Source: Virgibacillus halotolerans (lineage in GTDB: Bacteria > Bacillota > Bacilli > Bacillales > Amphibacillaceae). Taken from it: a DNA stretch of 64,000 nt. The stretch is from NCBI RefSeq assembly GCF_016908515.1, contig NZ_JAFBEA010000009.1, forward strand, positions 1 to 64,000, in the 5' to 3' direction. The notes beneath the pieces were generated by a model, which had not been told where the DNA came from, did not search any database, and saw nothing but the letters and a program-made list of their open reading frames with translations. Position numbers and translations under genes: made by a program. This document shows positions 1 through 8,322 of the stretch, in pieces (the first letter of the stretch is position 1; each line of letters opens with the position of its first letter).

Positions 1-392
1 TGGAGACGATGCCGAAAAAGAATACCCAAAAAGCAAGAGAACACCTAAAGGAAATATTCAGAGCTGCAACAGGAGAGATATCCAGAACGCTTAAAGACGA
101 ATTCATTGAAAAATATGAGGATGATAAACGATTTGAGAAGGTAATTAAAACGTTAGATGGTGGTTATGAAGATGCCATTCAATTTTATGTTGAACCGAAA
201 AATACGCATAAACATATCCGCACCACCAATGTATTGGAAAGGCTAAATAGTGAAATAAGAAGAAGAGAACATGTCATTAGAATATTTCCAAATCAAGATT
301 CCGCGTTCAGATTAATAGGTGCTGTATTGCTGGATTTAGATGAATCCCTTGATCCAGGAAACAAAAGATATATTTATGAAAGAAACCAGTAA
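1..392 (+). CDS. IS256-family (mutator-type) transposase, C-terminal part, cut by the window edge
   Basis: The frame is open to the left edge, so this is the last ~130 residues of a longer protein. It carries the hallmark C-terminal block of IS256/mutator DDE transposases: a TTNVLERLNSEIRRR stretch followed by VIRIFPN and a Ser-x-x-Arg-Leu motif, which surrounds the catalytic Glu (the E of NSEIRRR). Known role: cut-and-paste DNA transposition. The catalytic Asp residues would lie outside the window, so intactness cannot be judged. The DNA just downstream folds into a compact structure and is followed by a truncated hydrolase gene, which suggests that this insertion broke the neighbouring gene. 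Confidence 0.85.
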   Translation, partial: ETMPKKNTQKAREHLKEIFRAATGEISRTLKDEFIEKYEDDKRFEKVIKTLDGGYEDAIQFYVEPKNTHKHIRTTNVLERLNSEIRRREHVIRIFPNQDSAFRLIGAVLLDLDESLDPGNKRYIYERNQ

Positions 393-399
393 AATTCAT

Positions 400-606
400 A
401 AAATTATAAAGCACTCATATATGTTGCCTTATTCATATTGTTTTTTAAATCGGGGTAATTTGACATGGAGCCTCTAGCGAGTGTGATTTCATTACCCAGA
501 AGCCAGGTAAAAGTACAACCTGGCTATGCCGAAACAGGCTATCACACTCGCCCCTCCATATCAAATTGTGGATTAGCGTTATTTATCTCAGTGCTTTGTA
601 ATTTTG
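400..606. repeat. Compact fold-back element with nested stems, possible MITE or structured RNA
   Basis: This stretch folds as nested inverted repeats. An outer arm at 400-417 pairs with about 589-606 (AAAATTATAAAGCACTCA against a near-perfect complement). An inner arm 457-470 pairs with 554-567 (13 of 14). GCGAGTGTGAT at 477-487 pairs perfectly with 541-551. An apical hairpin GCCAGGT/ACCTGGC lies at 502-524. No reading frame of useful size was seen. It starts 8 bases after the transposase stop codon. It could be a small non-autonomous element, a structured transcript, or the structured end of the IS; the sequence alone does not decide. Confidence 0.6.
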
Positions 607-668
607 ATTATATAATATGCCACCTGATCGGTTAACATTGTAAAACTAATTTACACAGGATTTGGGAC

Positions 669-1229
669 TTGACTGGATTAACATCTCATTTAAAGCAGTT
701 TTTTGAATCTGAATATGGAGATGTAGATATTATCAATAAAGGCATAGATAATCTAACGTCAAAGGGGTTATTAAATAACATTGAACGGAATGAAGAAGTA
801 CGATCCGTAGTGTCCAAGACCAATATTGTTTTGATTAATATCGGAGGGAATGATTTAATAAGACGCTTTAAAAAAGGGGGGCCGAAAGAGATTGTTTTAA
901 ATATATTTAGGATCCGCAAAAATTATAACCGTAACCTGGAAGCAATTATTGCGCATATTAAAGAACTTAATCCTTCCGCCGCGATTATCGTGAATAGTTT
1001 ATATAATAGCCTGGATGAAAATTATCAATATTTTGGGTTTACAACAGTACTATTTAAGTTATGGAATATGTCCATTAAGCAGGAATCGATCATTAAAGTA
1101 AACACCAAGGGTTTATCGCGGGATAAAGATATTTGGGTTGATATGGTTCATCCCAACGATAAAGGATATGAAGAACTCTCTAAGATAATTATCCAACAAT
1201 TAAAGCCCTTTCTAATCGATGAAAGTTAA
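669..1229 (+). pseudogene. Truncated SGNH/GDSL hydrolase lacking its N-terminal nucleophile block
   Basis: The 186-codon frame contains SGNH block III (IGGND, Asn of the oxyanion hole) and block V (D-x-x-H in DMVHPND), but the N-terminal GDSL block with the catalytic Ser is missing. Reading upstream in frame gives a stop at 633-635 without any GDS motif, and the block II Gly region is altered (KGIDNLTS). The only plausible start is a TTG. The gene was probably a YpmR-like esterase decapitated by the insertion to its left. Without the Ser it cannot be a working hydrolase. A complete relative is present at 6129-7031. Confidence 0.75.
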
Positions 1230-1292
1230 AATATGACTTAGATAAATTATGGGCAGTTTCTCATACACAGTAAACCTTCTAATAAAGAAAGA

Positions 1293-1333
1293 TAAAAAAG
1301 TGGCGTACTTCTTATAAAGGAGAACACCACTTT
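1293..1333 (-). terminator. Rho-independent terminator of the ABC-F gene
   Basis: Read on the minus strand, AAAGTGG and CCACTTT arms close a loop and are followed by a run of T just after the ABC-F stop codon. Confidence 0.6.
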
Positions 1334-1345
1334 CAATTTGCGTTA

Positions 1346-2968
1346 CTAACTTGCATACATTTCTTCGATTTGTTTCTGTAATTTCCTATCACTTACATAC
1401 TCATCATAGCTGGTCTCTTTATCGATCAGACCATTTGGTGTAATTTCAATCAGTCGATTTGCAATACTGTTGATAAACTGATGGTCATGCGATGTAAACA
1501 GGATGGACCCTTTAAATTTCATAAGACCGTTGTTCAGCGAAGTAATCGACTCCAGATCCAAGTGGTTTGTTGGTTCATCTAGCAACAGTACATTCGCATT
1601 GCTGAGCATCATTTTAGATAACATGCAACGAACTTTCTCCCCACCGGATAAAACATTCGCTTTTTTAAGTGCTTCTTCACCTGAGAACAACATCCTGCCT
1701 AAAAATCCGCGTAGGAATGTTTCTGTTTGATCTTCTGGTGAATATTGGCGTAACCAATCTACTAAAGGCAGTTCATTGTTTTCAAAGTAGGGTGCATTGT
1801 CTTTCGGAAAATATGACTGGGATGTTGTGACGCCCCATGAATAAGTCCCGGCATCTGCTTCCATTTCACCCATGATAATTTTGAATAGGGTTGTTTTTGC
1901 AATATCGTTTTTACCGACGAATGCAATTTTATCATCCTTGTTCACGATAAAGCTTACATTGTCGAGCACTTTTTTACCGCCAATTGTTTTGGTTAATCCT
2001 TGGACACGCAATAAGTCATTACCGATTTCGCGTTCTGGTGTGAAAGCGATGTAAGGGTATTTACGTGAAGATGGTTTAATATCATCCAATGTAATGTTAT
2101 CCAACAGTTTCTTCCGTGACGTTGCTTGTTTGGACTTTGATGCATTGGCACTAAAACGAGCAATAAATGCTTGTAAGTCTTTGATTTTCTCTTCTTTTTT
2201 CTTATTTTCATCTTGTGCCATTTGCGATGCCAATTGGCTTGATTCATACCAGAAATCATAATTTCCGATATAAACCTGGATTTTCCCGTAGTCAACATCT
2301 GCGATATGGGTGCATACTTTATTTAAAAAGTGACGGTCATGGGAAACAACAATAACCGTATTTTTAAAGTTAATCAAAAAGTCTTCCAGCCATTGAATTG
2401 CTTGGATATCCAGTCCGTTTGTCGGCTCATCCAGCAGTAGAATATCCGGGTTACCAAATAATGCTTGTGCAAGTAATACCTTTACCTTTTGGTCACCGGA
2501 TAATTCACCCATATTGAGCATGTGAAGGGATTCCTCAATTCCAAGTCCTTTTAACAAAACAGCTGCATCAGACTCTGCTTCCCAACCATTCATTTCGGCA
2601 AATTCACCTTCAAGCTCTGCAGCACGCATACCGTCTTCTTCTGAGAAGTCCGGTTTCATATAGATCTCGTCTTTCTCCTGTTTTACTTTATATAACGTTT
2701 CATGGCCCATTAATACGGTATCAAGTACTTGTCGATCTTCATAAGCAAAATGATCCTGTTTCAGAACAGCAAGCCGTTCGCCTGGGGAAAGGGAAACGGT
2801 GCCGGATTGTGTATCTATTTCACCTGATAACACTTTAAGAAAAGTAGACTTACCAGCGCCATTCGCACCAATTAAGCCATAACAGTTACCAGCAGTAAAT
2901 TTTATATTAACATCTTCAAATAATTTCTTATCACCAAAACGTAAACTAACATCTGTCACATTTATCAT
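1346..2968 (-). CDS. ykpA: ABC-F family ATPase, YkpA/YbiT-like
   Basis: A 540-residue soluble protein with two tandem ABC ATPase domains and no membrane segments, as in ABC-F proteins that act on the ribosome. Domain 1 has Walker A GANGAGKS, signature LSGDQ and Walker B LLLDEPTNGLD; domain 2 has signature LSGGE and LLLDEPTNHLD. The linker between them is Lys-rich, as expected for the P-site tRNA interaction motif. The second Walker A is unusual (GKNDIAKT, Ala where Gly is usual), which may be a feature of this subfamily. The start at 2968 (MINVTDV) follows GGAGGATACAAG; the longer upstream frame lacks a good ribosome binding site. It is single-gene, with its own terminator. Confidence 0.85.
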   Translation of the reverse strand: MINVTDVSLRFGDKKLFEDVNIKFTAGNCYGLIGANGAGKSTFLKVLSGEIDTQSGTVSLSPGERLAVLKQDHFAYEDRQVLDTVLMGHETLYKVKQEKDEIYMKPDFSEEDGMRAAELEGEFAEMNGWEAESDAAVLLKGLGIEESLHMLNMGELSGDQKVKVLLAQALFGNPDILLLDEPTNGLDIQAIQWLEDFLINFKNTVIVVSHDRHFLNKVCTHIADVDYGKIQVYIGNYDFWYESSQLASQMAQDENKKKEEKIKDLQAFIARFSANASKSKQATSRKKLLDNITLDDIKPSSRKYPYIAFTPEREIGNDLLRVQGLTKTIGGKKVLDNVSFIVNKDDKIAFVGKNDIAKTTLFKIIMGEMEADAGTYSWGVTTSQSYFPKDNAPYFENNELPLVDWLRQYSPEDQTETFLRGFLGRMLFSGEEALKKANVLSGGEKVRCMLSKMMLSNANVLLLDEPTNHLDLESITSLNNGLMKFKGSILFTSHDHQFINSIANRLIEITPNGLIDKETSYDEYVSDRKLQKQIEEMYAS

Positions 2969-3173
2969 GTATCTTGTATCCTCCAATAAATAAATTGCAT
3001 TCAATGATAGCTTACGGTATTTAAGGGGTTTCGTCAATGTAAAACGGTCAACTTAAGGGAAAAGAACGATTGTCTAAGCTGAATTTTCGTAAATTGTAGA
3101 TAAATGGATGGAATGATGCTATTGACCATCATTATGTCAGATGTTAAAATTAAATTGATTACTTGATCAAATA

Positions 3174-3191
3174 ATTGGTTGAGTGACCAAT
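3174..3191. promoter_or_regulatory. Perfect inverted repeat before the TetR gene, likely operator
   Basis: ATTGGT-TGAGTG-ACCAAT is a perfect 6-6-6 dyad ending 13 bases before the regulator's start codon and overlapping the region of its ribosome binding site. TetR regulators usually bind such dyads and control their own transcription. A second short palindrome (TTGATCAA) lies ~10 bases upstream. The regulatory role is inferred from position. Confidence 0.5.
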
Positions 3192-3204
3192 AAAGGGGGG
3201 GTTA

Positions 3205-3864
3205 ATGATGGATGACAATAAATCAACCGGGGGACAATCGTTTATCGCTGAAGCCAGGAGGGAACAAATTGTTGATGCAGCAATCAAAACCCTGGATGAA
3301 ATTGGATACCTGAAATCCAGTCTTGCTCAGATTGCAAAAAGAGCGAGAATAAGCACGGCACTCATTTCATATCATTTTGCAGATAAAGAGGATCTGATGA
3401 ATCATTTGTTAATGAAACTTGTGGAGGAATCTACGTCATATATATTAGAAAGAGTTGGTCGGGAACAGATGCCACAAGAGAAATTAAATGCCTTTATTGT
3501 CGCCAGTCTAGCATATCAAGGAACACACCACGCGCATAATGCAGCTTTAATAGAAATTTTCTTTAATGCCAGGACTCCGGATAATATCCCATACTATAAG
3601 GTGAATGATGATGAAGTAGACGCAATCATGGAGGAACTTAGGCAAATACTGCATGAGGGGCAAAAACAAGGTATCTTTGGAGAGTTCAATATTAGTGTAA
3701 TGGCGAATATGATACAAGGTGCAATCGGTGAATATATGTTTAATGCTTCTATAACAAAAGAAATGGACCTGGAGACATATAGTGGCGAGCTTGTACGCAT
3801 TGTTGAAAGGGCAGTAAAGGGGAGTGCAGGAAATGCGGAAGCTTCCAGTGGAGGTGTAACTTAG
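3205..3864 (+). CDS. TetR/AcrR family transcriptional regulator
   Basis: A 219-residue protein with the TetR N-terminal helix-turn-helix (residues ~15-60: REQIVDAAIKTLDEIGY, then AQIAKRARIST and ISYHFADKEDLMNHL). The C-terminal ligand/dimer domain is family-typical in length. It starts ATGATGGAT behind a GGGGGGG-rich ribosome binding site. Its stop codon abuts the ATG of the next gene (3864/3865), so the two are one operon. A perfect dyad directly upstream suggests autoregulation. The inducing ligand cannot be told from sequence. The last ~15 residues are Gly/Ser-rich and probably disordered. Confidence 0.85.
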   Translation: MMDDNKSTGGQSFIAEARREQIVDAAIKTLDEIGYLKSSLAQIAKRARISTALISYHFADKEDLMNHLLMKLVEESTSYILERVGREQMPQEKLNAFIVASLAYQGTHHAHNAALIEIFFNARTPDNIPYYKVNDDEVDAIMEELRQILHEGQKQGIFGEFNISVMANMIQGAIGEYMFNASITKEMDLETYSGELVRIVERAVKGSAGNAEASSGGVT

Positions 3865-4569
3865 ATGAGAGATTCACAATGGTCAAGCGAACCTAAAATA
3901 GTTATCGGTTTTTCTACAGCTACGGGAATCCTTTTGTATGGAGGATTTGGCTTTGTGGGACTTGTATTGGGCTATTTCATCCCACAAATTGTAACATTCG
4001 CCTTAAAATTTCCTTGGGTACCTTTTGAGGGACCTATGAGACTGATCCATTCGATTGATGGATCATGGGTGGGAATTGCCTTAACATTACTGGGGTTAGT
4101 CGCAGGATTGGTTGTCGCTAATATTTCCATAAGAGAGACCCTAATTATTACAATTACAGGTAGGGAAGTACAACTGGACAAAGATGGTCACACACAAACA
4201 ATCGATCGAAAGGATGTCCAGACTATTTTTTTAGATGGCAAACAACTGGTTATTCTTGGTGACTCCGGCTATGAACTCGCGCGAGGGACAATCGATGAAT
4301 CTCCAGTAAAGGTCAAGAGTGGCTTTGAACAGTACCGTTATCCTGAGGTCACAGAAGGTGATCCATACATGGATTTGTATCGACGCTGGATACCGGATGA
4401 TCCGGCTATTTCTTCCTCTGCCAATGCGGTTATGAGAGCAAGGGAAAAGGCATTAAAAGAGAAAAACAAGGAAGAAATAGCGGACCTACGAAATGAACTT
4501 GCGAAAATGGGTTATGTCGTACGTGATGAAAAAAACCGTCAGTACTGGCGTCAGGTACCGAATGCTTAA
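3865..4569 (+). CDS. Membrane protein resembling YqeB, with PH-like soluble domain
   Basis: A 234-residue protein with two N-terminal membrane helices (about residues 17-45 and 70-88), followed by a soluble region of short beta strands (ITITGREVQLDKDG...QTIFLDGKQLVIL) that looks PH-like. The C-terminal third is charged and helical (ALKEKNKEEIADLRNELAKMGY). The arrangement is that of the Bacillus YqeB family, whose function I do not know. It starts with no gap after the TetR gene, so it is probably the regulator's main target and lies in the cell membrane. The family assignment is tentative. Confidence 0.55.
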   Translation: MRDSQWSSEPKIVIGFSTATGILLYGGFGFVGLVLGYFIPQIVTFALKFPWVPFEGPMRLIHSIDGSWVGIALTLLGLVAGLVVANISIRETLIITITGREVQLDKDGHTQTIDRKDVQTIFLDGKQLVILGDSGYELARGTIDESPVKVKSGFEQYRYPEVTEGDPYMDLYRRWIPDDPAISSSANAVMRAREKALKEKNKEEIADLRNELAKMGYVVRDEKNRQYWRQVPNA

Positions 4570-4792
4570 AGGTATCCGTTTTGCTTTTATGAAAAGAGGC
4601 TTAACCTAAGCTTATTTCTACAGATATCTATAGTCAAACTTTCCCATCAGAATAAAATCCATGTAAAATATTAGAAATCAGCTTGTTTTATTGGGAAATC
4701 TTTGCAATAGTAGAAAAAAGACTATATTTTTTTACGAAAATATGTAACAATAAAGCATCACCTCAGAACATGAAGATTGGGGGAGGGAACAG

Positions 4793-5422
4793 ATGGAGGA
4801 CAGAACAATATATTTTCTCTTTACTGACACGGGAACTTATTTATCCAAAGCGATTAATTACTGTACAAGGCAAACTTTAAATCATGTATCCATCAGCTTT
4901 GACTCGGAATTGTCTGAAGTATACAGCTTTGGACGCAAACAACCGAGAAATCCTTTTATCGGTGGCTTTGTTAAAGAAGATATTCGCAGTGATTTCCTGA
5001 AAAATTCTAATTGTGCTATCTACAGCTATACGTTTACGGAGCAGGAATGTACATCTATTTTAAATAACATTAAAGAAATCGAAGCAGATCAGAGCAATTA
5101 TAAATATAATTTTATAGGTCTTATCGGTGTTTTGCTGCAAATTGAAATCAATCGAAAACATGCCTACTTTTGTTCGCAATTTGTTGCAATGATGTTAAGG
5201 GATTCAGAGCACTTTAATATTTCTAAACCAGCTTGCTTCACCACGCCAACTGACATTCGTATGCATGAAGGAATGCAGTTGATATATGAAGGTAAACTCA
5301 AGGATTATCAAGTTCACCGGGTATCTCATGAAAGAAAACTAGTGAAGGGCAACCAAACCGTTCCTAAGCAATCATTTATATTTTTAATATCATCAAAGGT
5401 AAAGCGGTTTGTCATTAAATAA
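4793..5422 (+). CDS. Permuted NlpC/P60-like (YiiX-type) cysteine hydrolase, hypothetical
   Basis: A 209-residue protein with a conserved His in LNHVSI near residue 31 and a Cys in YFCSQFVAMML near residue 123. That His-before-Cys order is the circularly permuted papain-like arrangement of YiiX/YebB-type NlpC/P60 proteins. No signal peptide is visible, so a cytoplasmic or membrane-surface location is likely. The ATG follows a strong GGGGGAGG site. The next gene is convergent, with a shared terminator between them. The substrate is unknown; family members act on amide or acyl bonds. Confidence 0.55.
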   Translation: MEDRTIYFLFTDTGTYLSKAINYCTRQTLNHVSISFDSELSEVYSFGRKQPRNPFIGGFVKEDIRSDFLKNSNCAIYSYTFTEQECTSILNNIKEIEADQSNYKYNFIGLIGVLLQIEINRKHAYFCSQFVAMMLRDSEHFNISKPACFTTPTDIRMHEGMQLIYEGKLKDYQVHRVSHERKLVKGNQTVPKQSFIFLISSKVKRFVIK

Positions 5423-5460
5423 ACAGACCCATTCACATTTGTGGATGGATCTGTTTTTTA
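5422..5460 (+). terminator. Terminator between convergent genes
   Basis: A long stem (AACAGACCCATTCACA with its near-complement) is followed by six or more T residues. It sits between the two convergent stop codons. Confidence 0.8.
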
Positions 5461-5466
5461 ATTGCC

Positions 5467-6123
5467 TCAGTTTACCTCAGGTCTGACATCAAGGTCGGGC
5501 TCAATGCCCAGTGTACTGTAAGGAATTCGGATTTTAATGGCAATGTCATTGTTTTCAAGATCAAATTGTTCTACTGCAACTTCAAAGTTACTGCGTATAT
5601 CCATTTTTGTCACTGCAACATAAATTTCCTCTTTTTTAGGATCGACGGTCACCCATTCTGGCATTGGTAAATATTTCTTCAAGTATTCCATTATTTTCTT
5701 ATTGGGTAATTCCAATAACCCGATGGAAATAGATTTCTGTTTCAATATCACATCACCATTATCCTGAACCTGCGGATCTAGGTGGATAGATAATGGTACA
5801 GTACTGGAGAATACCGGTAATTCCCCGATCAAATGAACGTCATCCCCTTCCAAGGAAACACTATAGTCGTGTTTTGTGCCTCTCAATAGTTGATGGATGT
5901 AGGCGTTGACAAGCTCATTTAAATTTTCCTTCGTAGTTCGCACGACAAATTCGGAGCTTTCCTGTTCGTCTGGCTCTTTTGGTGCCGCTCTTTCAGTTTC
6001 AGATACCGGCCAAAAAATCAGCCCCAAAAGCACCACCAGCACAATGATGTCTACGACCAATAATGTGTAAAAAAATTGCTTCCACTTCGTTTTATGTTTG
6101 ATTCTATCTTTACGTTCGGACAT
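5467..6123 (-). CDS. ypmS: YpmS family (DUF2140) membrane-anchored protein
   Basis: A 218-residue protein with a short basic N-terminus, one membrane helix (about residues 14-38: FFYTLLVVDIIVLVVLLGLI), then an extracellular domain rich in beta strands with the family's NELVNAYIHQLL and LPVFSSTVPLSIHLDP signatures. The chosen ATG at 6123 sits 8 bases from AAGGA; the upstream ATG at 6132 overlaps the ypmR stop. It is translationally coupled to ypmR, as in B. subtilis. The pair may act on a surface lipid or wall component, which is inference; the function of YpmS is not established. Confidence 0.8.
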   Translation of the reverse strand: MSERKDRIKHKTKWKQFFYTLLVVDIIVLVVLLGLIFWPVSETERAAPKEPDEQESSEFVVRTTKENLNELVNAYIHQLLRGTKHDYSVSLEGDDVHLIGELPVFSSTVPLSIHLDPQVQDNGDVILKQKSISIGLLELPNKKIMEYLKKYLPMPEWVTVDPKKEEIYVAVTKMDIRSNFEVAVEQFDLENNDIAIKIRIPYSTLGIEPDLDVRPEVN

Positions 6124-6128
6124 GTACC

Positions 6129-7031
6129 TCATCCTTCATTATTAGTTAAATAGGATAAAACCCTTTTTGCCATTCGTTTATAACCTAGATCATTCGGATG
6201 GAAATTATCGTCTGCGAACAATTCTTCATCCGTATCCGGATCACTAAATAAATCATCGATTGGAATAAATGTGGCTCCTTCATAATCAGCAGTAATCGCT
6301 GTTCCAATATTATTCCACTCTTTGACAATGGTATCCAGTTCATCAATATCCTCAAAATATTTTCCAAAAGGATTATAGAAACCAATTAGATAAATTTCCG
6401 TGTTGGGATTTAGTTCCTGGATTTTATTAAAGATATCCCGGAGTCTTTGTTCATAGCCAACTCGTTCTTTTACAAAATCTTTAAAAGACAAATCGGTAAT
6501 ATTTTCTTTGACGACTTTCATAATATCATTAGCGCCAATTGTTATCAAAACAATATCGGAATCTTTAATAGCGCTGGAAACAGCTTCATCATCAAGCCGG
6601 TTCAGTAGCTGATCGGTGCGGTTGCCACGCACGCCATAGTTATCAAAATGAACGAGTTGGCTTTTTTCGTTGACAGTTCGATCCAATATGCCAACATAGC
6701 CACCTTCTCCCTGACTGTCACCGACGCCTTGCGTTAGCGAATCCCCAACGGCGGTAACATGTGTTTCTTTATTGGAAAAGTAGTCGACTGTTCCTTGAAC
6801 AGCATCTGAAAGGACATCAGAGATTTGCCTTTTCTCTGTATCGTCATCTTTCGCCGTTTCTTTATCCTTCTTCGGTTTGTCAGCTTCCATCGCTTGTTCC
6901 GTTTTTTCTGGTTTGTTTTCAGCTTGATCTAATGGTTTATCGGGTGTTGTACCCGGCTGATTTATAATGAAAATAATAGCTATTCCTATCACAAGCAGGA
7001 GTAATGCAACGTATATCACAATCTTTTTCAT
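6129..7031 (-). CDS. ypmR: SGNH/GDSL hydrolase, YpmR-like, extracytoplasmic
   Basis: A 300-residue protein with a signal/anchor helix (KKIVIYVALLLLVIGIAIIF), a charged low-complexity linker (~residues 30-85) and a complete SGNH hydrolase domain: block I VGDSLTQG (nucleophile Ser), block II YGVRGNR, block III TIGAND and block V DDNFHPND with the catalytic Asp/His. The family hydrolyses esters such as lysophospholipids or acylated wall polymers. The ATG at 7031 is preceded by AGGTG at good spacing; a GTG three codons upstream is less likely. It is the first gene of the ypmR-ypmS pair and a complete counterpart of the broken gene at 669-1229. Confidence 0.85.
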   Translation of the reverse strand: MKKIVIYVALLLLVIGIAIIFIINQPGTTPDKPLDQAENKPEKTEQAMEADKPKKDKETAKDDDTEKRQISDVLSDAVQGTVDYFSNKETHVTAVGDSLTQGVGDSQGEGGYVGILDRTVNEKSQLVHFDNYGVRGNRTDQLLNRLDDEAVSSAIKDSDIVLITIGANDIMKVVKENITDLSFKDFVKERVGYEQRLRDIFNKIQELNPNTEIYLIGFYNPFGKYFEDIDELDTIVKEWNNIGTAITADYEGATFIPIDDLFSDPDTDEELFADDNFHPNDLGYKRMAKRVLSYLTNNEG

Positions 7032-7176
7032 GTGTACCACACCTATGCTGATATATTATATACATTGATACAGTAAATTGTCTCATGTATTCTATAAATC
7101 TGAAAGTAATTCTTATCATTTATAACAGAATTATTCACGATCTAAAAGCAAAACGGTCCACACATAAGCGTAGAAT

Positions 7177-7208
7177 AAAAAAATCGCCTTTTATTAGGCG
7201 ATTTTTAA
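7177..7208 (-). terminator. Terminator downstream of hom
   Basis: AAAATCGCC and GGCGATTTTT arms with T-runs on both strands lie ~50 bases past the hom stop codon, so the hairpin can work in either direction. Confidence 0.7.
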
Positions 7209-7259
7209 AAAAAGGGGTTACTTCTATTTTTTCCGTTTTCAAGTGAATTTAAACCTAAA

Positions 7260-8249
7260 TTAAGCAAGAACTTTATTAATAGTAGATATCTTTTTTGAAA
7301 ATAAGGTACAGAAATCTTCTAACATGGCACTTGCGGTCGGTAACGCACCTGCACCTGGTCCAGTTAATGTTAAATTACCAATTAGATCTGTTTCAATATA
7401 TACAGCATTATCAACACCCTCAATGGCGTATAAAGGATGCGTGGTAGTTACGGAAATCGGTTCAACAGCTGCATGTAATTTTCCTTCAATTTGCTGGATT
7501 GTTGCAATATGTTTTATTTTTTCCTCTGCGGTTTGGCTGTTGGCAAGATCTGCTGCAGAAATATCAGAGATCCCTATCCGTTTTATATCCGCCCAATCAG
7601 GTTGTTCGCCAAAAGTAAGCTCACTTAAAATCATCAATTTATAAAGTGCATCATATCCTTCGATATCATTGGTTGGATCAGCTTCGGCATATCCTAACGT
7701 TTGTGCTTGCTCAAGCGCGATTTCAAAGGAAGTATGCTGTTCACGCATTTCCGTTAAAATGTAATTACTGGTTCCATTTAATATACCTTGTATTTTGTGA
7801 ATTTGATTCACTTGCAGTAGCTGTTGAATCGTTTGGATGATGGGAATCCCGCCAGCTGTTGTTGCATCATATCCGAGCGTTGTGTCATGCTTTTGAGCAA
7901 GTTGTTTTAGTTCAAAACCATGGCGGGCAAACATTTCTTTGTTTGCAGTAATAATACTTTTGCCTGCAATAATACATTGTTTTAAATAAGAAAATGCGGG
8001 CTCAATGCCAACGATTGCTTCGAAAACAACATCAATATCCGGATTTTGCAAAATGGTCTGGATATCGGTTGTGATTGTAATCTCTTTATCCAGATGGGTG
8101 TACTTATCCGGATGTTCAATCAATATTGCAGAGATATGGACAGGTCTCCCAGTTACCTGTTGCAGGCGATCTTGATGTGTTTGAATCGTTTGATAGACAC
8201 CTTCTCCAACTGTGCCAAGCCCTAATAAGGCAACATGAATGGGTTTCAA
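7260..8249 (-). CDS. hom: Homoserine dehydrogenase, short form without ACT domain
   Basis: A 329-residue NAD(P)-dependent enzyme that reduces aspartate semialdehyde to homoserine, the branch point to Met and Thr. The N-terminal Rossmann loop is GLGTVGEGV; the catalytic region includes TANKEMFARHG, GIPIIQTIQQLL and the GTSNYILTEM...GYAEADPTNDIEGYDALYKL signature. The usual Bacillus enzyme is ~430 residues with a C-terminal regulatory ACT domain; this one stops where that domain would begin. Loss of threonine feedback is therefore likely. It starts at TTG behind GGAGGTG. It lies downstream of metY on the same strand, separated by a repeat, suggesting a homoserine supply for methionine. Confidence 0.9.
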   Translation of the reverse strand: MKPIHVALLGLGTVGEGVYQTIQTHQDRLQQVTGRPVHISAILIEHPDKYTHLDKEITITTDIQTILQNPDIDVVFEAIVGIEPAFSYLKQCIIAGKSIITANKEMFARHGFELKQLAQKHDTTLGYDATTAGGIPIIQTIQQLLQVNQIHKIQGILNGTSNYILTEMREQHTSFEIALEQAQTLGYAEADPTNDIEGYDALYKLMILSELTFGEQPDWADIKRIGISDISAADLANSQTAEEKIKHIATIQQIEGKLHAAVEPISVTTTHPLYAIEGVDNAVYIETDLIGNLTLTGPGAGALPTASAMLEDFCTLFSKKISTINKVLA

Positions 8250-8322
8250 TACGACACCTCCGAATAATTTTAAAAAGGCTTTTTTCGCAAGTTGTGTTGC
8301 TTTTTAATTTTCATATTGATAG

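Noticed and set aside
1-660. Complete IS256-type element with defined right end
   Set aside because: Only the 3' part is visible and I could not recognise a terminal repeat matching a left end, so the border was not called.
4683-4880. 65-codon frame upstream of the YiiX-like gene
   Set aside because: It overlaps the strong ribosome binding site and start of the supported gene and shows no family features.
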